A stretch of 43,412 nucleotides of DNA. Origin: Bacillota bacterium. GTDB taxonomy: Bacteria > Bacillota > Limnochordia > DTU087. Shown in pieces: positions 16,874-25,099 of the stretch; position 1 is the stretch's first letter, and each line of letters starts with the position of its first letter. Location of the stretch: assembly GCA_012518315.1 (NCBI GenBank), contig JAAYSL010000172.1, positions 1 through 43,412 of the forward strand, given 5' to 3'. A program made the position numbers and the translations under genes. The notes under the pieces are model-generated. The model was not told the origin of the DNA, ran no database searches, and saw only the letters and a program-made list of their open reading frames with translations.

Positions 16874-17710
16874 CTAGCCTTTCAATCCGGTTAGTGTAAT
16901 GCCTTCAATAAACCACCGCTGTGCAAAAAGGAAGACGATCAAAAGCGGTACCGTTGCCGTTGTAGATGCGGCCATCATCAATGTCCAATTGGTATTATAC
17001 TGATCTTTGAACATGGAGATACCCGTGGTAATAACCCGCATTTCCTCGCTATTGGTCACGATGAGTGGCCAGATAAAGCTGTTCCATTGGCCCATAAAGG
17101 TAAAAATCCCTATGGTAGCTAGAGCTGGCTTAGATAAAGGCACATATACCCGCCAGAGGATGCCAAAGCGACTGGCACCATCGATGACAGCAGCATCATC
17201 GAGCTCCCGGGGGATGGTTAAGAAAAACTGCCTCATTAAGAAGATGCCAAAAGCATTAAATAGCGATGGCACGACTAATGCATAATAGGTATCGATCCAG
17301 TTTAGCCAGTGCAAAATCAGGTAAGATGGTACTAGCATGATGGTACCTGGTAACATCATGGTGCCAATTACTCCGACAAACAAGACATCCCTCCCGGGAA
17401 AACGTAGCCGGGCAAAGGCATAAGCTGCCATAGAGCAGATGATGAGCTGGCCCAAGACTACCATAGTCGCCACAAACACAGTATTCGCGTAGTATCTTCC
17501 GAAGGGAGCCGTCTCCCATGCCTCAACATAGTTTCTCCAGATGGGAGTTTCCGGCAGCCACTGCATTTGAGGTGTAAATACTTCCCAGTCTTGTTTCAAT
17601 GAAGTTGTAACCATCCAGACAAAAGGTATGATCATGATCACGACTCCAATGATAAGAACCAGGTGAACAAGTAGCCGTGTCCCTATGGATAAGGTTCTAC
17701 CTCTAGCCAC
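16874..17710 (-). CDS. CUT1 sugar ABC transporter permease, MalG type
   Basis: Inner-membrane permease subunit of 278 aa with six predicted helices, starting with LLVHLVLIIGVVIMIIPFVWMVTTSLK. The cytoplasmic EAA loop, which contacts the ATPase, reads ELDDAAVIDGASRFGILWRVYVPLSKP. The C-terminus FIEGITLTGLKG is typical of MalG. GTG start with AAAGGGGG 7 nt upstream. It follows the MalF-type gene by 21 nt and precedes the GH13 gene by 5 nt. No cognate MsmX/MalK-type ATPase is in the window, so a shared ATPase encoded elsewhere is expected, as is common in Bacillota. Confidence 0.94.
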   Translation of the reverse strand: MARGRTLSIGTRLLVHLVLIIGVVIMIIPFVWMVTTSLKQDWEVFTPQMQWLPETPIWRNYVEAWETAPFGRYYANTVFVATMVVLGQLIICSMAAYAFARLRFPGRDVLFVGVIGTMMLPGTIMLVPSYLILHWLNWIDTYYALVVPSLFNAFGIFLMRQFFLTIPRELDDAAVIDGASRFGILWRVYVPLSKPALATIGIFTFMGQWNSFIWPLIVTNSEEMRVITTGISMFKDQYNTNWTLMMAASTTATVPLLIVFLFAQRWFIEGITLTGLKG

Positions 17711-17731
17711 TAGATTGCCCCCTTTACATCC

Positions 17732-18649
17732 TTAGCCTTGCTCGTAGTAGACATACTTGCTACTAACCCGCATGTTGATTAATGTCAGGGCAAAGATGAT
17801 TACTGCCATTAAGTAACCCACTGCTGAAGCATAACCCATCTCGTTATACCGAAAAGCATAGTCATACATGTACATGAAAACGACGTATGTGGCTCGCATG
17901 GGGCCCCCACCGGTCATGATGTAGATCTGCTCAAAGACCTGAATAGCCCCGATTATGCCCATAATAAACATGAAAAAAGTTGTGGGGGTAACTAAAGGCC
18001 AAGTGATATAGCGAAATTGCGCCCAGGGACCGGCTCCATCGATTTTGGCTGCTTCATAGAGATGTCCCGGGACTCCCTGTAATGCCGCAAGATATAAAAC
18101 CACATTCCCACCCAAGCCCTTCCATAGGGAAAAAATCACCACCGAGTACATGGCAATATCCGGGTTAGTCAGCCAGCCAACTCGGGAGCCACCTAACCGA
18201 GTAAGGAAATCGTTGAGTAGGCCGTAGTCTGTATTAAACAGAAATGACCATACCACAGCCACTGCTACACTGGAGGTGACCACCGGTACGAAATACCCTG
18301 TACGATACAGATTAACTCCCCGAATCGGCTGATTGAGAAGCATGGCTACAGCCAGTGCCAAGATAATGCTAAGGGGTACATAGAGAACTGCATAGTGTAA
18401 AGCATTCCTCAGACTAAGCCAAAAGACCTCATCCTGCAAAATCCGTTGGTAGTTTTGCCATCCTACAAACTTTTTCGGGCCAAACATAGGCCATCTTTGA
18501 AAACTAAGTACCAAGGAAAAGAAAACTGGAAACACCAAGAACACAGCTGCATAAAGCAGTGTCGGTAAGAGGCAAAGATAGCCCGTGACGATTTCCTCTG
18601 TCTTGGTTGACCAAAATCTTCGCTTTCTTCGCCCGGAAGAATCCTCCAA
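17732..18649 (-). CDS. CUT1 sugar ABC transporter permease, MalF type
   Basis: Inner-membrane permease partner of the MalG-type subunit, 305 aa with six helices and the EAA loop HLYEAAKIDGAGPWAQFRYITWPLVTP. The N-terminus is short and basic (RRKRRFW) rather than the long MalF insertion of enterobacteria. TTG start with GAGGTG 7 nt upstream. It lies 107 nt after the binding-protein gene, behind a strong stem-loop that probably lowers its expression relative to that gene. Confidence 0.93.
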   Translation of the reverse strand: MEDSSGRRKRRFWSTKTEEIVTGYLCLLPTLLYAAVFLVFPVFFSLVLSFQRWPMFGPKKFVGWQNYQRILQDEVFWLSLRNALHYAVLYVPLSIILALAVAMLLNQPIRGVNLYRTGYFVPVVTSSVAVAVVWSFLFNTDYGLLNDFLTRLGGSRVGWLTNPDIAMYSVVIFSLWKGLGGNVVLYLAALQGVPGHLYEAAKIDGAGPWAQFRYITWPLVTPTTFFMFIMGIIGAIQVFEQIYIMTGGGPMRATYVVFMYMYDYAFRYNEMGYASAVGYLMAVIIFALTLINMRVSSKYVYYEQG

Positions 18650-18689
18650 TCCTCTACACCTCGCTTTCCAAAGCTACGTAGGTTCTTGG

Positions 18690-18724
18690 CTTGAGGGGAG
18701 GCAACTTGGCCTCCTCCCCTCAAG
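18690..18724 (-). repeat. Intra-operon stem-loop between binding protein and permeases
   Basis: CTTGAGGGGAGG (18690-18701) pairs perfectly with CCTCCCCTCAAG (18713-18724), a 12-bp GC-rich stem with an 11-nt loop and no T-run. In this place such hairpins protect the upstream mRNA or act as partial terminators, keeping binding protein in excess of permease. Its role here is inferred. Confidence 0.7.
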
Positions 18725-18756
18725 TAAGGTCGTGTTTGGTTCCTAGCCGGCCTTCC

Positions 18757-20091
18757 CTATTCCTGCCTAGCTTCTAGGCGAGACATGACCTGCTCATACT
18801 CTTCAGGATAGTCCTCCCAGTAACGCTTGATAGCCTCATTGGCCTTAGCTGCAGCATCGTCTATGCCCTTATCTAAGGTAACCTTGTTATTCATGATGAG
18901 TTCCACAGCTGCTGCGTAGGTGTCGATTACCTTGTTCCAGCTAGGAACGTATTCACTAACGGTGCCATAATCTAGACCTTTGACGAAATACTCAAGCCCT
19001 GGAGTTTTCTCCACATGGGCGGCATAAATCGGGTCCTCTAGAACTGAGCGACGGGTGGGCAGATACCCAGAGGTAATGGCCCACTTTGCCATATTGTCAG
19101 TCCTCATCCAGAACTTAACAAACAACCAGGCTTCCTCAGGATACTTAGCATCCTTAAAGATAGTCACTGGTTCACCGGCACTAGGATGATACCGCTTGCC
19201 TGAGGGGCCCACTGGGTAAAGCATGGTACGCCATGGGAACCGCAGTTTTTCAAACTGAGGAATACTCCACGGACCATCAAGGGTAATGGCCACTTTCCCC
19301 ATAGCAAAGGCCTGATCCGCTGGGGTAATGGTACCACCCTTGTACTCGTGCATCAGATCATAGAAGAACTTGACTGCTTCTTTGGCTTCCGGTGAATCAA
19401 AGGCGACTGATTGTAGGTCATCGGAAATGTACTTTCCACCTGCCGCCCAGATAAAGGGACGGAAGATCCAGTCAAAATAGCCTGCCATACCACCGGAGAA
19501 CACGGGAATGTGGAAACCCCAAATACCCTTTTGCGGGTCAGAGAGCTTGCCTGCTGCAATGGCGAAATCTTCCCATGTTTCAATCCCAGGATTGTCAGGA
19601 TCCATTCCTGCAGCAGCGAACATGTCAGCGTTGTACACAAAGGTTATGGTGGTGGCATTAACCGGCAATACCCACCATTGGTCATCATAGTTGTATTCAC
19701 AGTAGGTCTTCATCACTGGGAAGAAATCATCCAATTCTTCGTTACTGAGACCATCAGGCCGCCGGATGAAATCCTCCATCTTGTAGATGGCACCAGCCTT
19801 AGCGAACTCCCCATATTCGCCACCATGGGTCCAGGCCAGATCCGGTGGGTCTCCAGCAGCTACAGCCGCCTGAAGTTTCTGCATCAAGGCATCTCCCACA
19901 TATTGTGGTTTTACCTTTATCCCAGGATTCTCTTGCTCAAAATCAGCGATCAGGTTCTTGAGAGCCTCTAGCGTGTTGCTGGTGAAGGCATGATACATGG
20001 TTAGGGTTTTCGATGCTGCCAAGGAAACGGTGCTGAAAGCAAGTACGAGACACACGGTCACAACCATACTGATTTGTAATGCTCGCCTCAT
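18757..20091 (-). CDS. CUT1 extracellular sugar-binding protein
   Basis: Family 1 solute-binding protein of about 444 aa that captures oligosaccharides for the MalFG-type permease. The signal peptide ISMVVTVCLVLAFSTVSLA is followed by mature ASKTLTMYHAFTSNT. There is no lipobox cysteine at the cleavage site, unlike in most monoderm Firmicutes. The mature part has the family features KLQAAVAAGDPPDLAWTHGGEYGEFAKAG and GPWSIPQFEKL. I chose ATG 20091 (GGGAG 8 nt upstream) because the track's TTG at 20136 adds a basic extension before the signal. First gene of the operon. The ligand cannot be read from the sequence. Confidence 0.92.
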   Translation of the reverse strand: MRRALQISMVVTVCLVLAFSTVSLAASKTLTMYHAFTSNTLEALKNLIADFEQENPGIKVKPQYVGDALMQKLQAAVAAGDPPDLAWTHGGEYGEFAKAGAIYKMEDFIRRPDGLSNEELDDFFPVMKTYCEYNYDDQWWVLPVNATTITFVYNADMFAAAGMDPDNPGIETWEDFAIAAGKLSDPQKGIWGFHIPVFSGGMAGYFDWIFRPFIWAAGGKYISDDLQSVAFDSPEAKEAVKFFYDLMHEYKGGTITPADQAFAMGKVAITLDGPWSIPQFEKLRFPWRTMLYPVGPSGKRYHPSAGEPVTIFKDAKYPEEAWLFVKFWMRTDNMAKWAITSGYLPTRRSVLEDPIYAAHVEKTPGLEYFVKGLDYGTVSEYVPSWNKVIDTYAAAVELIMNNKVTLDKGIDDAAAKANEAIKRYWEDYPEEYEQVMSRLEARQE

Positions 20092-20197
20092 TAACCTTTC
20101 TCCCTTCTTTACTTTCGCTTCTCTAACCCTATACAACTACAATGGCCAGACTGCCCCCATACATCACCTCCTGATAAAATCCAATGGGTTTCATAAC
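20092..20197 (-). promoter_or_regulatory. 5' leader of the CUT1 operon with orphan Shine-Dalgarno and micro-ORF
   Basis: On the minus strand AGGAGGTGAT (20163-20172), an almost perfect anti-SD match, precedes an ATG at 20160 that opens only a 7-codon frame (MGAVWPL, stop at 20137). The binding-protein start is 46 nt further on. A TATTAT-like -10 lies upstream but has a poor -35. The site may stabilise the mRNA by ribosome binding or encode a leader peptide. Confidence 0.4.
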
Positions 20198-20392
20198 ATG
20201 GATAATAGCAGGATTCCTGTTCGATCAATTGCCGAATCACATCTGCAGATGTTGGTTGATGTATTTTTCTCTCGGTGCAATGACATCACCGAAGCCCACC
20301 TGTTGGAGCATGGTAACGTTTCTACATCCATTATTCACCACAATGTCAGTGATCTCCTGCTTAAGCAGATGTATCTAGCAGGAGAACCATGA
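20198..20392 (+). CDS. Small winged-helix-like ORF, possible ROK-repressor remnant
   Basis: A 64-codon frame from ATG 20198. The segment DITEAHLLEHGNVSTSIIHH followed by VSDLLLKQMYLAGEP has the helix-turn-helix and wing spacing of the N-terminal domain of ROK-family sugar repressors. The frame then stops where a ROK protein would continue into its sugar-binding domain. The ribosome site is poor, and the frame also runs upstream antisense to the binding-protein gene. It could be a decayed repressor, a real small DNA-binding protein or chance. The surrounding 20393-20514 shows no other gene. Confidence 0.35.
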   Translation: MDNSRIPVRSIAESHLQMLVDVFFSRCNDITEAHLLEHGNVSTSIIHHNVSDLLLKQMYLAGEP

Positions 20393-20514
20393 ATTATTGC
20401 CAAGGGTGAAGACTCGGCAAACTTTCATGTAAGATTAACTAATTGAGAAGGATTATGGCGATACGCAAGGAAGACATATTTGCAGTTACTACCACTTTTA
20501 GGAGGGTTACACGA

Positions 20515-21279
20515 ATGTCTAGCTCGGTAATTGCGGCCACGCTTTACACAGTCCGCCAGTTCACGCAAACTAAGGCAGAGCTCGCCAGTACTCTTAAAAA
20601 GGTGAAATCTATCGGCTATGATGCAGTACAGCTCTCAGCCTTAGGCCCCATCGACACCAAGGAGCTCAAAAACATGCTCGATGGTGAAGGGCTAACCGTG
20701 GCTGCTACCCATACAGACTATCGACTTTTGCGGGATGAGCCGCAAAAGGTCATTGACGAACACCAATTGCTGGGCTGTAAATATGTGGCCATCGGTAGCA
20801 TACCTGCAGAGTATCGTCATGAAGAAGGATACCACCAGTTCGCCCGGGAGGCTTCAGAGGTAGCGGGAAGACTGCGAGAAAGTGGACTCATTTTTGGCTA
20901 TCATAATCATAGTTTTGAGCTGGAGAAATTTGGTGAAAGAACAGCCCTAGAGATCCTATACGCGGAAAGCGATCCAGAGTTATTCACCAGTGAGATTGAC
21001 ACCTATTGGATTCAGCATGGTGGCGGTGATCCGGCCCTTTGGATCCGCAGTCTCAAAGGCCGCGCACCCTTGGTTCACCTCAAAGACATGACTGTGAAAG
21101 ATGGACAACCGATCTTTGCTGAAGTGGGCGAAGGCAATCTCAATTGGCCTTACATCTTGGATGCCTGTAGGGAAGCTGGAGTCCTCTGGTACATCGTGGA
21201 ACAGGATATCTGCCAAAGGGATCCCTTTGAAAGCTTGGCCCTAAGCCTCAGGAACCTCAAAGCCATGGGTTTAAGCTAG
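20515..21279 (+). CDS. Sugar phosphate isomerase/epimerase (IolE/xylose isomerase-like TIM barrel)
   Basis: Cytosolic metal-dependent isomerase or epimerase of 254 aa. AP-endonuclease-2 barrel motifs are IGYDAVQLSALGP near the start, YHNHSFELEKFG (metal-binding His), SEIDTYWIQHGGGDP and VHLKDMT (metal-binding Asp and His), ending with WYIVEQDICQRDP (Glu ligand). AGGAGG lies 9 nt before ATG 20515, while the track's start at 20443 has none and adds unrelated residues. It precedes the ribose-type ABC transporter on the same strand, so it probably acts on the imported monosaccharide. It lacks features that would fix it as inosose dehydratase. Confidence 0.88.
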   Translation: MSSSVIAATLYTVRQFTQTKAELASTLKKVKSIGYDAVQLSALGPIDTKELKNMLDGEGLTVAATHTDYRLLRDEPQKVIDEHQLLGCKYVAIGSIPAEYRHEEGYHQFAREASEVAGRLRESGLIFGYHNHSFELEKFGERTALEILYAESDPELFTSEIDTYWIQHGGGDPALWIRSLKGRAPLVHLKDMTVKDGQPIFAEVGEGNLNWPYILDACREAGVLWYIVEQDICQRDPFESLALSLRNLKAMGLS

Positions 21280-21382
21280 GCCTTTGGTAGGAGGAACTCC
21301 AACCGGGAAGGTGGAACTAGTAACAATGATGGGCAAACTGGGATTTTTCACAAACGATCATACCAGCTGAGGTGAGATGTAC

Positions 21383-22885
21383 ATGAAGCCTGATCAGGTC
21401 TTGGTTAAGACCGTCGGTATTTCCAAGAGCTTTTCCGGTGTAACAGTCCTGGATAACATCAATGTCGAAATACTCCAGGGAGAAATCCTCGGTATCATTG
21501 GTGAAAATGGTGCAGGCAAGTCCACCTTTATCAAGATCCTCAATGGTACATATACCCCATCTGAAGGACGAGTGTTCTTTGCTGGAAGCCCAGTTCATAT
21601 CCGTGATACCAGCGTAGCCAAGCGATTAGGTATTAGTACCATTCCTCAAGAGTTCAATCTAATTAACCACCTTAGTGTCTATGAGAATATCTTCCTTGGT
21701 AAAGAACTAGTCAAAGGCAATCGCCTACTAGATAAGCAGCAGATGAAGGAGAAGACTAGTGAGCTTTTGCGGGAACTCGATACTGACATTCCTCCAGATG
21801 CCAAACTGCAAGACTTGAGTGTAGCCCAGAAGCAAATGGTGGAGATTGCTAAAGCCATCGCCTATGACTCACGCCTACTGATTATGGATGAGCCCACCAC
21901 GGTTCTAACACAACACGAGATTGATATCTTGTTTAATCTCATGCAAAGGCTAAAGGAAAAAGGCGTAACCATCATCTACATATCCCATAAGCTGCGAGAA
22001 GTGAAGCGGATCTGTGACCGGGTGATAATCCTTCGTGATGGGCAGTTTATCAGTCTTGATCCCACAGACGCTTTGGATGAACAAGAGATGGCCCGCCGTA
22101 TGGTCGGACGAGAGCTAACCCAGATCTTTCCACCTAAGATTCAGCCCCAGGCTAATGCTGTGCTCCAAGTTCGCAACCTTTCCGTCTCTGGCCTTCTACA
22201 TGATATTAGCTTTGACCTTAGGAAAGGTGAGATCCTCGGTTTCTCTGGCCTGATTGGTGCAGGGCGAACAGAACTAGCTGAGGCTCTAATCGGCATTCAC
22301 CCCATCACTTCCGGCCAAATCATGATTAATGGCAAAACTCAGGTGATCTCCTCCCCCATCGATGCCGTCAACAATGGCATCGCCTATCTTTCTGAAGATA
22401 GGCAGGGAACAGGAGTGCTAACCAGCTTCGATGTAGCTAGCAATGTCACCCTCGTATCCCTAAATGAGTATTGCAAACCACTTATCGATAGAAAAAAAGA
22501 AAAGGCTCAAACAGAAGAATACATCAAGGCCTTCAACATCCGCACACCCTCTACTAGGACTTTGTTGGAATACTTAAGTGGAGGCAACCAGCAAAAGGTA
22601 TCTTTGGCAAAAAGTCTAGACCCCAAACCAGAGATCTTCATCATAGATGAACCTACTCGAGGGATAGATGTCAATGCCAAGAAAGAAGTCTACTACTTCA
22701 TCCATGAGCTAGTCAAAACTGGCATTTCCTGTATTCTCATTTCCTCCGAGATGGAGGAAATCCTAGGGCTGTGTAACCGAGTAGTAGTCATGCGAGAGGG
22801 GCGGGTTACCGGCATCTTGGAGGCCGACGAGATGAGTGAAGCAGAGATCATGTTTTATGCAACAGGTTTGAAAGAGGGTGCTTAA
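21383..22885 (+). CDS. CUT2 sugar ABC transporter ATP-binding protein, RbsA/MglA type
   Basis: Tandem ATPase (500 aa) that powers monosaccharide uptake. First domain: Walker A GENGAGKST (about 40-48), the CUT2-type signature LSVAQKQMVEIAKAI and Walker B LLIMDEPTT. Second domain: degenerate Walker A GLIGAGRTEL, signature LSGGNQQKVSLAKSL and Walker B IFIIDEPTRGIDV. The degenerate second P-loop is normal for this family. GAGGTG is 8 nt before ATG 21383 and only 2 nt before ATG 21377, so I chose the former. Followed 2 nt later by the permease gene. Confidence 0.95.
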   Translation: MKPDQVLVKTVGISKSFSGVTVLDNINVEILQGEILGIIGENGAGKSTFIKILNGTYTPSEGRVFFAGSPVHIRDTSVAKRLGISTIPQEFNLINHLSVYENIFLGKELVKGNRLLDKQQMKEKTSELLRELDTDIPPDAKLQDLSVAQKQMVEIAKAIAYDSRLLIMDEPTTVLTQHEIDILFNLMQRLKEKGVTIIYISHKLREVKRICDRVIILRDGQFISLDPTDALDEQEMARRMVGRELTQIFPPKIQPQANAVLQVRNLSVSGLLHDISFDLRKGEILGFSGLIGAGRTELAEALIGIHPITSGQIMINGKTQVISSPIDAVNNGIAYLSEDRQGTGVLTSFDVASNVTLVSLNEYCKPLIDRKKEKAQTEEYIKAFNIRTPSTRTLLEYLSGGNQQKVSLAKSLDPKPEIFIIDEPTRGIDVNAKKEVYYFIHELVKTGISCILISSEMEEILGLCNRVVVMREGRVTGILEADEMSEAEIMFYATGLKEGA

Positions 22886-22887
22886 TC

Positions 22888-23841
22888 ATGCAAACAAATA
22901 TACTCAAAGGTAAGCTTGATCTAGAGAAACATGGGCCCTTGTTTGCTTTGGTAGTTTTGTTTATTCTATCATCCATAGCCAGCCCTTATTTTCTCCAAAC
23001 CCGCAACATCCTGAATATCTTGCGTCAGGTTTCCTATACCGGCATCATCGCCCTGGGCATGACCTTTGTGATCATTTCCGGAGGGATTGATCTGTCTGTC
23101 GGTTCCATGACAGCCTTAATTGGTGGACTGGTGATCATGGCACTCAACTATTTCGGAGGCGGGATCATGGCGATTATCATTGCCATCCTGTTTGGGCTCC
23201 TTCTAGGGATGTTTCTAGGCGCGATTAATGGCCTCATCATCACCAAGGGTAAAGTCGCACCCTTTATCGTTACCCTTGGTACCATGGCCATCTATCGCTC
23301 TTTCACTCTATATGTCAGTAATGCCGGTGAATTCCGCTCCACCAGTAACCTCTATCCCAAACTAGGCATGGGCTATTTTCTCGGTATTCCCATCCCTGTG
23401 TGGTTGTTTTTTGGCCTTGCCGCACTCTTTGGTGTCATATTGAACAGTACTCGTTACGGACGCTATGTGTGTGCTGTGGGGTCTAATGAACGTGTTGCTA
23501 GGTATTCCGCCATCAATGTTGATCGAGTCCGCCTCATCGCTTACATAATCGTTGGATTTACCGTGGCTGTTTCTGCCATTCTCATGTCTTCTCGTCTGAA
23601 CTCACTGAGTTCTTCGAATGCTGGCGTCAATTATGAGCTGGATGCAATTGCCGCCGTGATCATTGGTGGTACTGCCATGACCGGAGGCGTAGGTAGCATG
23701 TCTGGCACGGTAATCGGGGCGATTATTCTTGGTATTATCAATAACATGTTAAACATGTTAGGGGTCTCACCCTATCTGCAGGGTACGGTAAAAGGCTTGG
23801 TAATCATTGGTGCTGTTCTAATCCAACGCAAGAAAGCATGA
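22888..23841 (+). CDS. CUT2 sugar ABC transporter permease, RbsC type
   Basis: Inner-membrane permease of 317 aa with about eight to ten helices. It shows the family landmarks YTGIIALGMTFVIISGGIDLSVGS, NGLIITKGKVAPFIVTLGTMA and AIAAVIIGGTAMTGGVGS. It lies 2 nt after the ATPase and forms the channel with it. A gap of 211 nt separates it from the binding-protein gene. The ligand is probably a monosaccharide; the family covers ribose, xylose, arabinose, galactose and inositol. Confidence 0.95.
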   Translation: MQTNILKGKLDLEKHGPLFALVVLFILSSIASPYFLQTRNILNILRQVSYTGIIALGMTFVIISGGIDLSVGSMTALIGGLVIMALNYFGGGIMAIIIAILFGLLLGMFLGAINGLIITKGKVAPFIVTLGTMAIYRSFTLYVSNAGEFRSTSNLYPKLGMGYFLGIPIPVWLFFGLAALFGVILNSTRYGRYVCAVGSNERVARYSAINVDRVRLIAYIIVGFTVAVSAILMSSRLNSLSSSNAGVNYELDAIAAVIIGGTAMTGGVGSMSGTVIGAIILGIINNMLNMLGVSPYLQGTVKGLVIIGAVLIQRKKA

Positions 23842-24052
23842 AACTGAGCTCAGGCTCTATTGCGGCTTGGAAGCAAACCAAGATCAAGTGCTCCATATTG
23901 CAGTATCGATGTAACTGAGTACTAAGGCCAATGAAGAGGAGGTGACGTGACAGCATAGGCTGCTAGTAGCTGAGGTTTGACGGGAACCAAACGACCATTC
24001 TAACCGACAATCTAGACGAAAGCAAGAAAGCGAAAGTACAGGAGGGTTATAG
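23842..24052 (+). promoter_or_regulatory. Leader of the ribose-type binding-protein gene with orphan Shine-Dalgarno
   Basis: This 211-nt gap has no gene. AGGAGGTGA at 23937-23945 is a near-perfect anti-SD match with no real ORF (a GTG frame stops after three codons), 108 nt before the true start. It is almost identical to the orphan site before the other binding-protein gene. The rest shows nothing clear. Confidence 0.35.
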
Positions 24053-25024
24053 ATGAAAAGGTCTGCTTGGATCGTAGTCATGGCATTGGTTGTAACTATG
24101 CTGTTCTCTTTACCCATCTTGGCGGCTAAACCGCTTCGTATAGGAGTCTCTATACCCACAGCTGATCATGGGTGGACTGGTGGGATCGTATGGTGGGCTA
24201 ACCAAGCGATCAATGATTGGAAAGCCAAAGACCCCGATGTCACCTTCTTCCTCGTCACCGCTGATTCGGCTACCCAGCAGGTTGACCAGGTTGAAGACCT
24301 GATGGTTAAAGGCATCGATGGCCTTGTAATTCTAGCCCATGACTCTGCCCCCCTTACCCCCATCGTCGAGAGGGTATACAAGGAAGGCATCTTTGTGGTC
24401 TCCGTTGATAGGGGCCTAACCAAACCGGTAGAGCATGTCTATGTCGCCGGAGATAACCCGGGTCTGGGACGTGTTGCCGCCGAATGGATTGTTAGTGAGC
24501 TAAATGGCAAGGGCAAGGTCGTCGTTCTAGAAGGTATCCCCTGTGTGATCAATACTGAGCGGGTAGAGGCCTTTAATGCAGTTATGAAAGACTATCCCGG
24601 TATTGAGATCCTGGACTCTCAACCTGCCCACTGGTTAACCCAAAAGGGCCTGGAGATCATGGAGAACTACCTCCAGAAATACAAAGAGATCGATGCAGTT
24701 TGGGCACAGGATGATGACGTGCTCAAAGGCGTCCTACAGGCCTATAAAGAGTCAGGACGGAATGACATCAAGCTGTTCCTCGGTGGTGCCGGATCCAAGG
24801 ACATTATTAAGATGATCATGGATGGCGATCCACTGGTAAGGGCAGATGTTACCTATCCACCTTCCATGATTGCTACCGGCATTAGCTGCGCTGTGATGGG
24901 CCTACGGGGCGAGAAACTAAGTGGATTCTATCAGGGTAAGATCCCATCAAAAATCATCCTAGCAGCGGAGCTAATCACCGCGGAGAACGCAGAGGACTAC
25001 TATGTACCAGAGTCCATCTTCTAA
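24053..25024 (+). CDS. CUT2 sugar-binding protein, RbsB type
   Basis: Exported monosaccharide-binding protein of 323 aa (Peripla_BP_4 family). The signal peptide IVVMALVVTMLFSLPILA is followed by AKPLRIGVSIPTADHGWTGGI. No lipobox cysteine is present. Typical fold elements are VEDLMVKGIDGLVILAHDS, VVSVDRGL, YVAGDNPGLGRVAAEWIV and VWAQDDDVLKGVLQAY. AGGAGG lies 8 nt before the ATG. Last gene of the isomerase-ATPase-permease set, closed by a strong terminator. The ligand is not readable; the Asp/Arg-rich pocket motifs suit an aldose. Confidence 0.94.
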   Translation: MKRSAWIVVMALVVTMLFSLPILAAKPLRIGVSIPTADHGWTGGIVWWANQAINDWKAKDPDVTFFLVTADSATQQVDQVEDLMVKGIDGLVILAHDSAPLTPIVERVYKEGIFVVSVDRGLTKPVEHVYVAGDNPGLGRVAAEWIVSELNGKGKVVVLEGIPCVINTERVEAFNAVMKDYPGIEILDSQPAHWLTQKGLEIMENYLQKYKEIDAVWAQDDDVLKGVLQAYKESGRNDIKLFLGGAGSKDIIKMIMDGDPLVRADVTYPPSMIATGISCAVMGLRGEKLSGFYQGKIPSKIILAAELITAENAEDYYVPESIF

Positions 25025-25045
25025 GAGTTAGGCTACTTGCGTAAG

Positions 25046-25075
25046 GGGTCGCCTGCTCTGTGGGCGACCCTTTTT
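25046..25075 (+). terminator. Rho-independent terminator of the ribose-type operon
   Basis: GGGTCGCC (25046-25053) pairs with GGCGACCC (25063-25070), followed directly by TTTTT. Confidence 0.92.
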
Positions 25076-25099
25076 GGTTTGCTCAGTATGTCCTTTTGC

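Noticed and set aside
19510-19971. 153-aa plus-strand ORF opposite the CUT1 binding-protein gene
   Set aside because: Antisense shadow of a clear gene, with no domain pattern.
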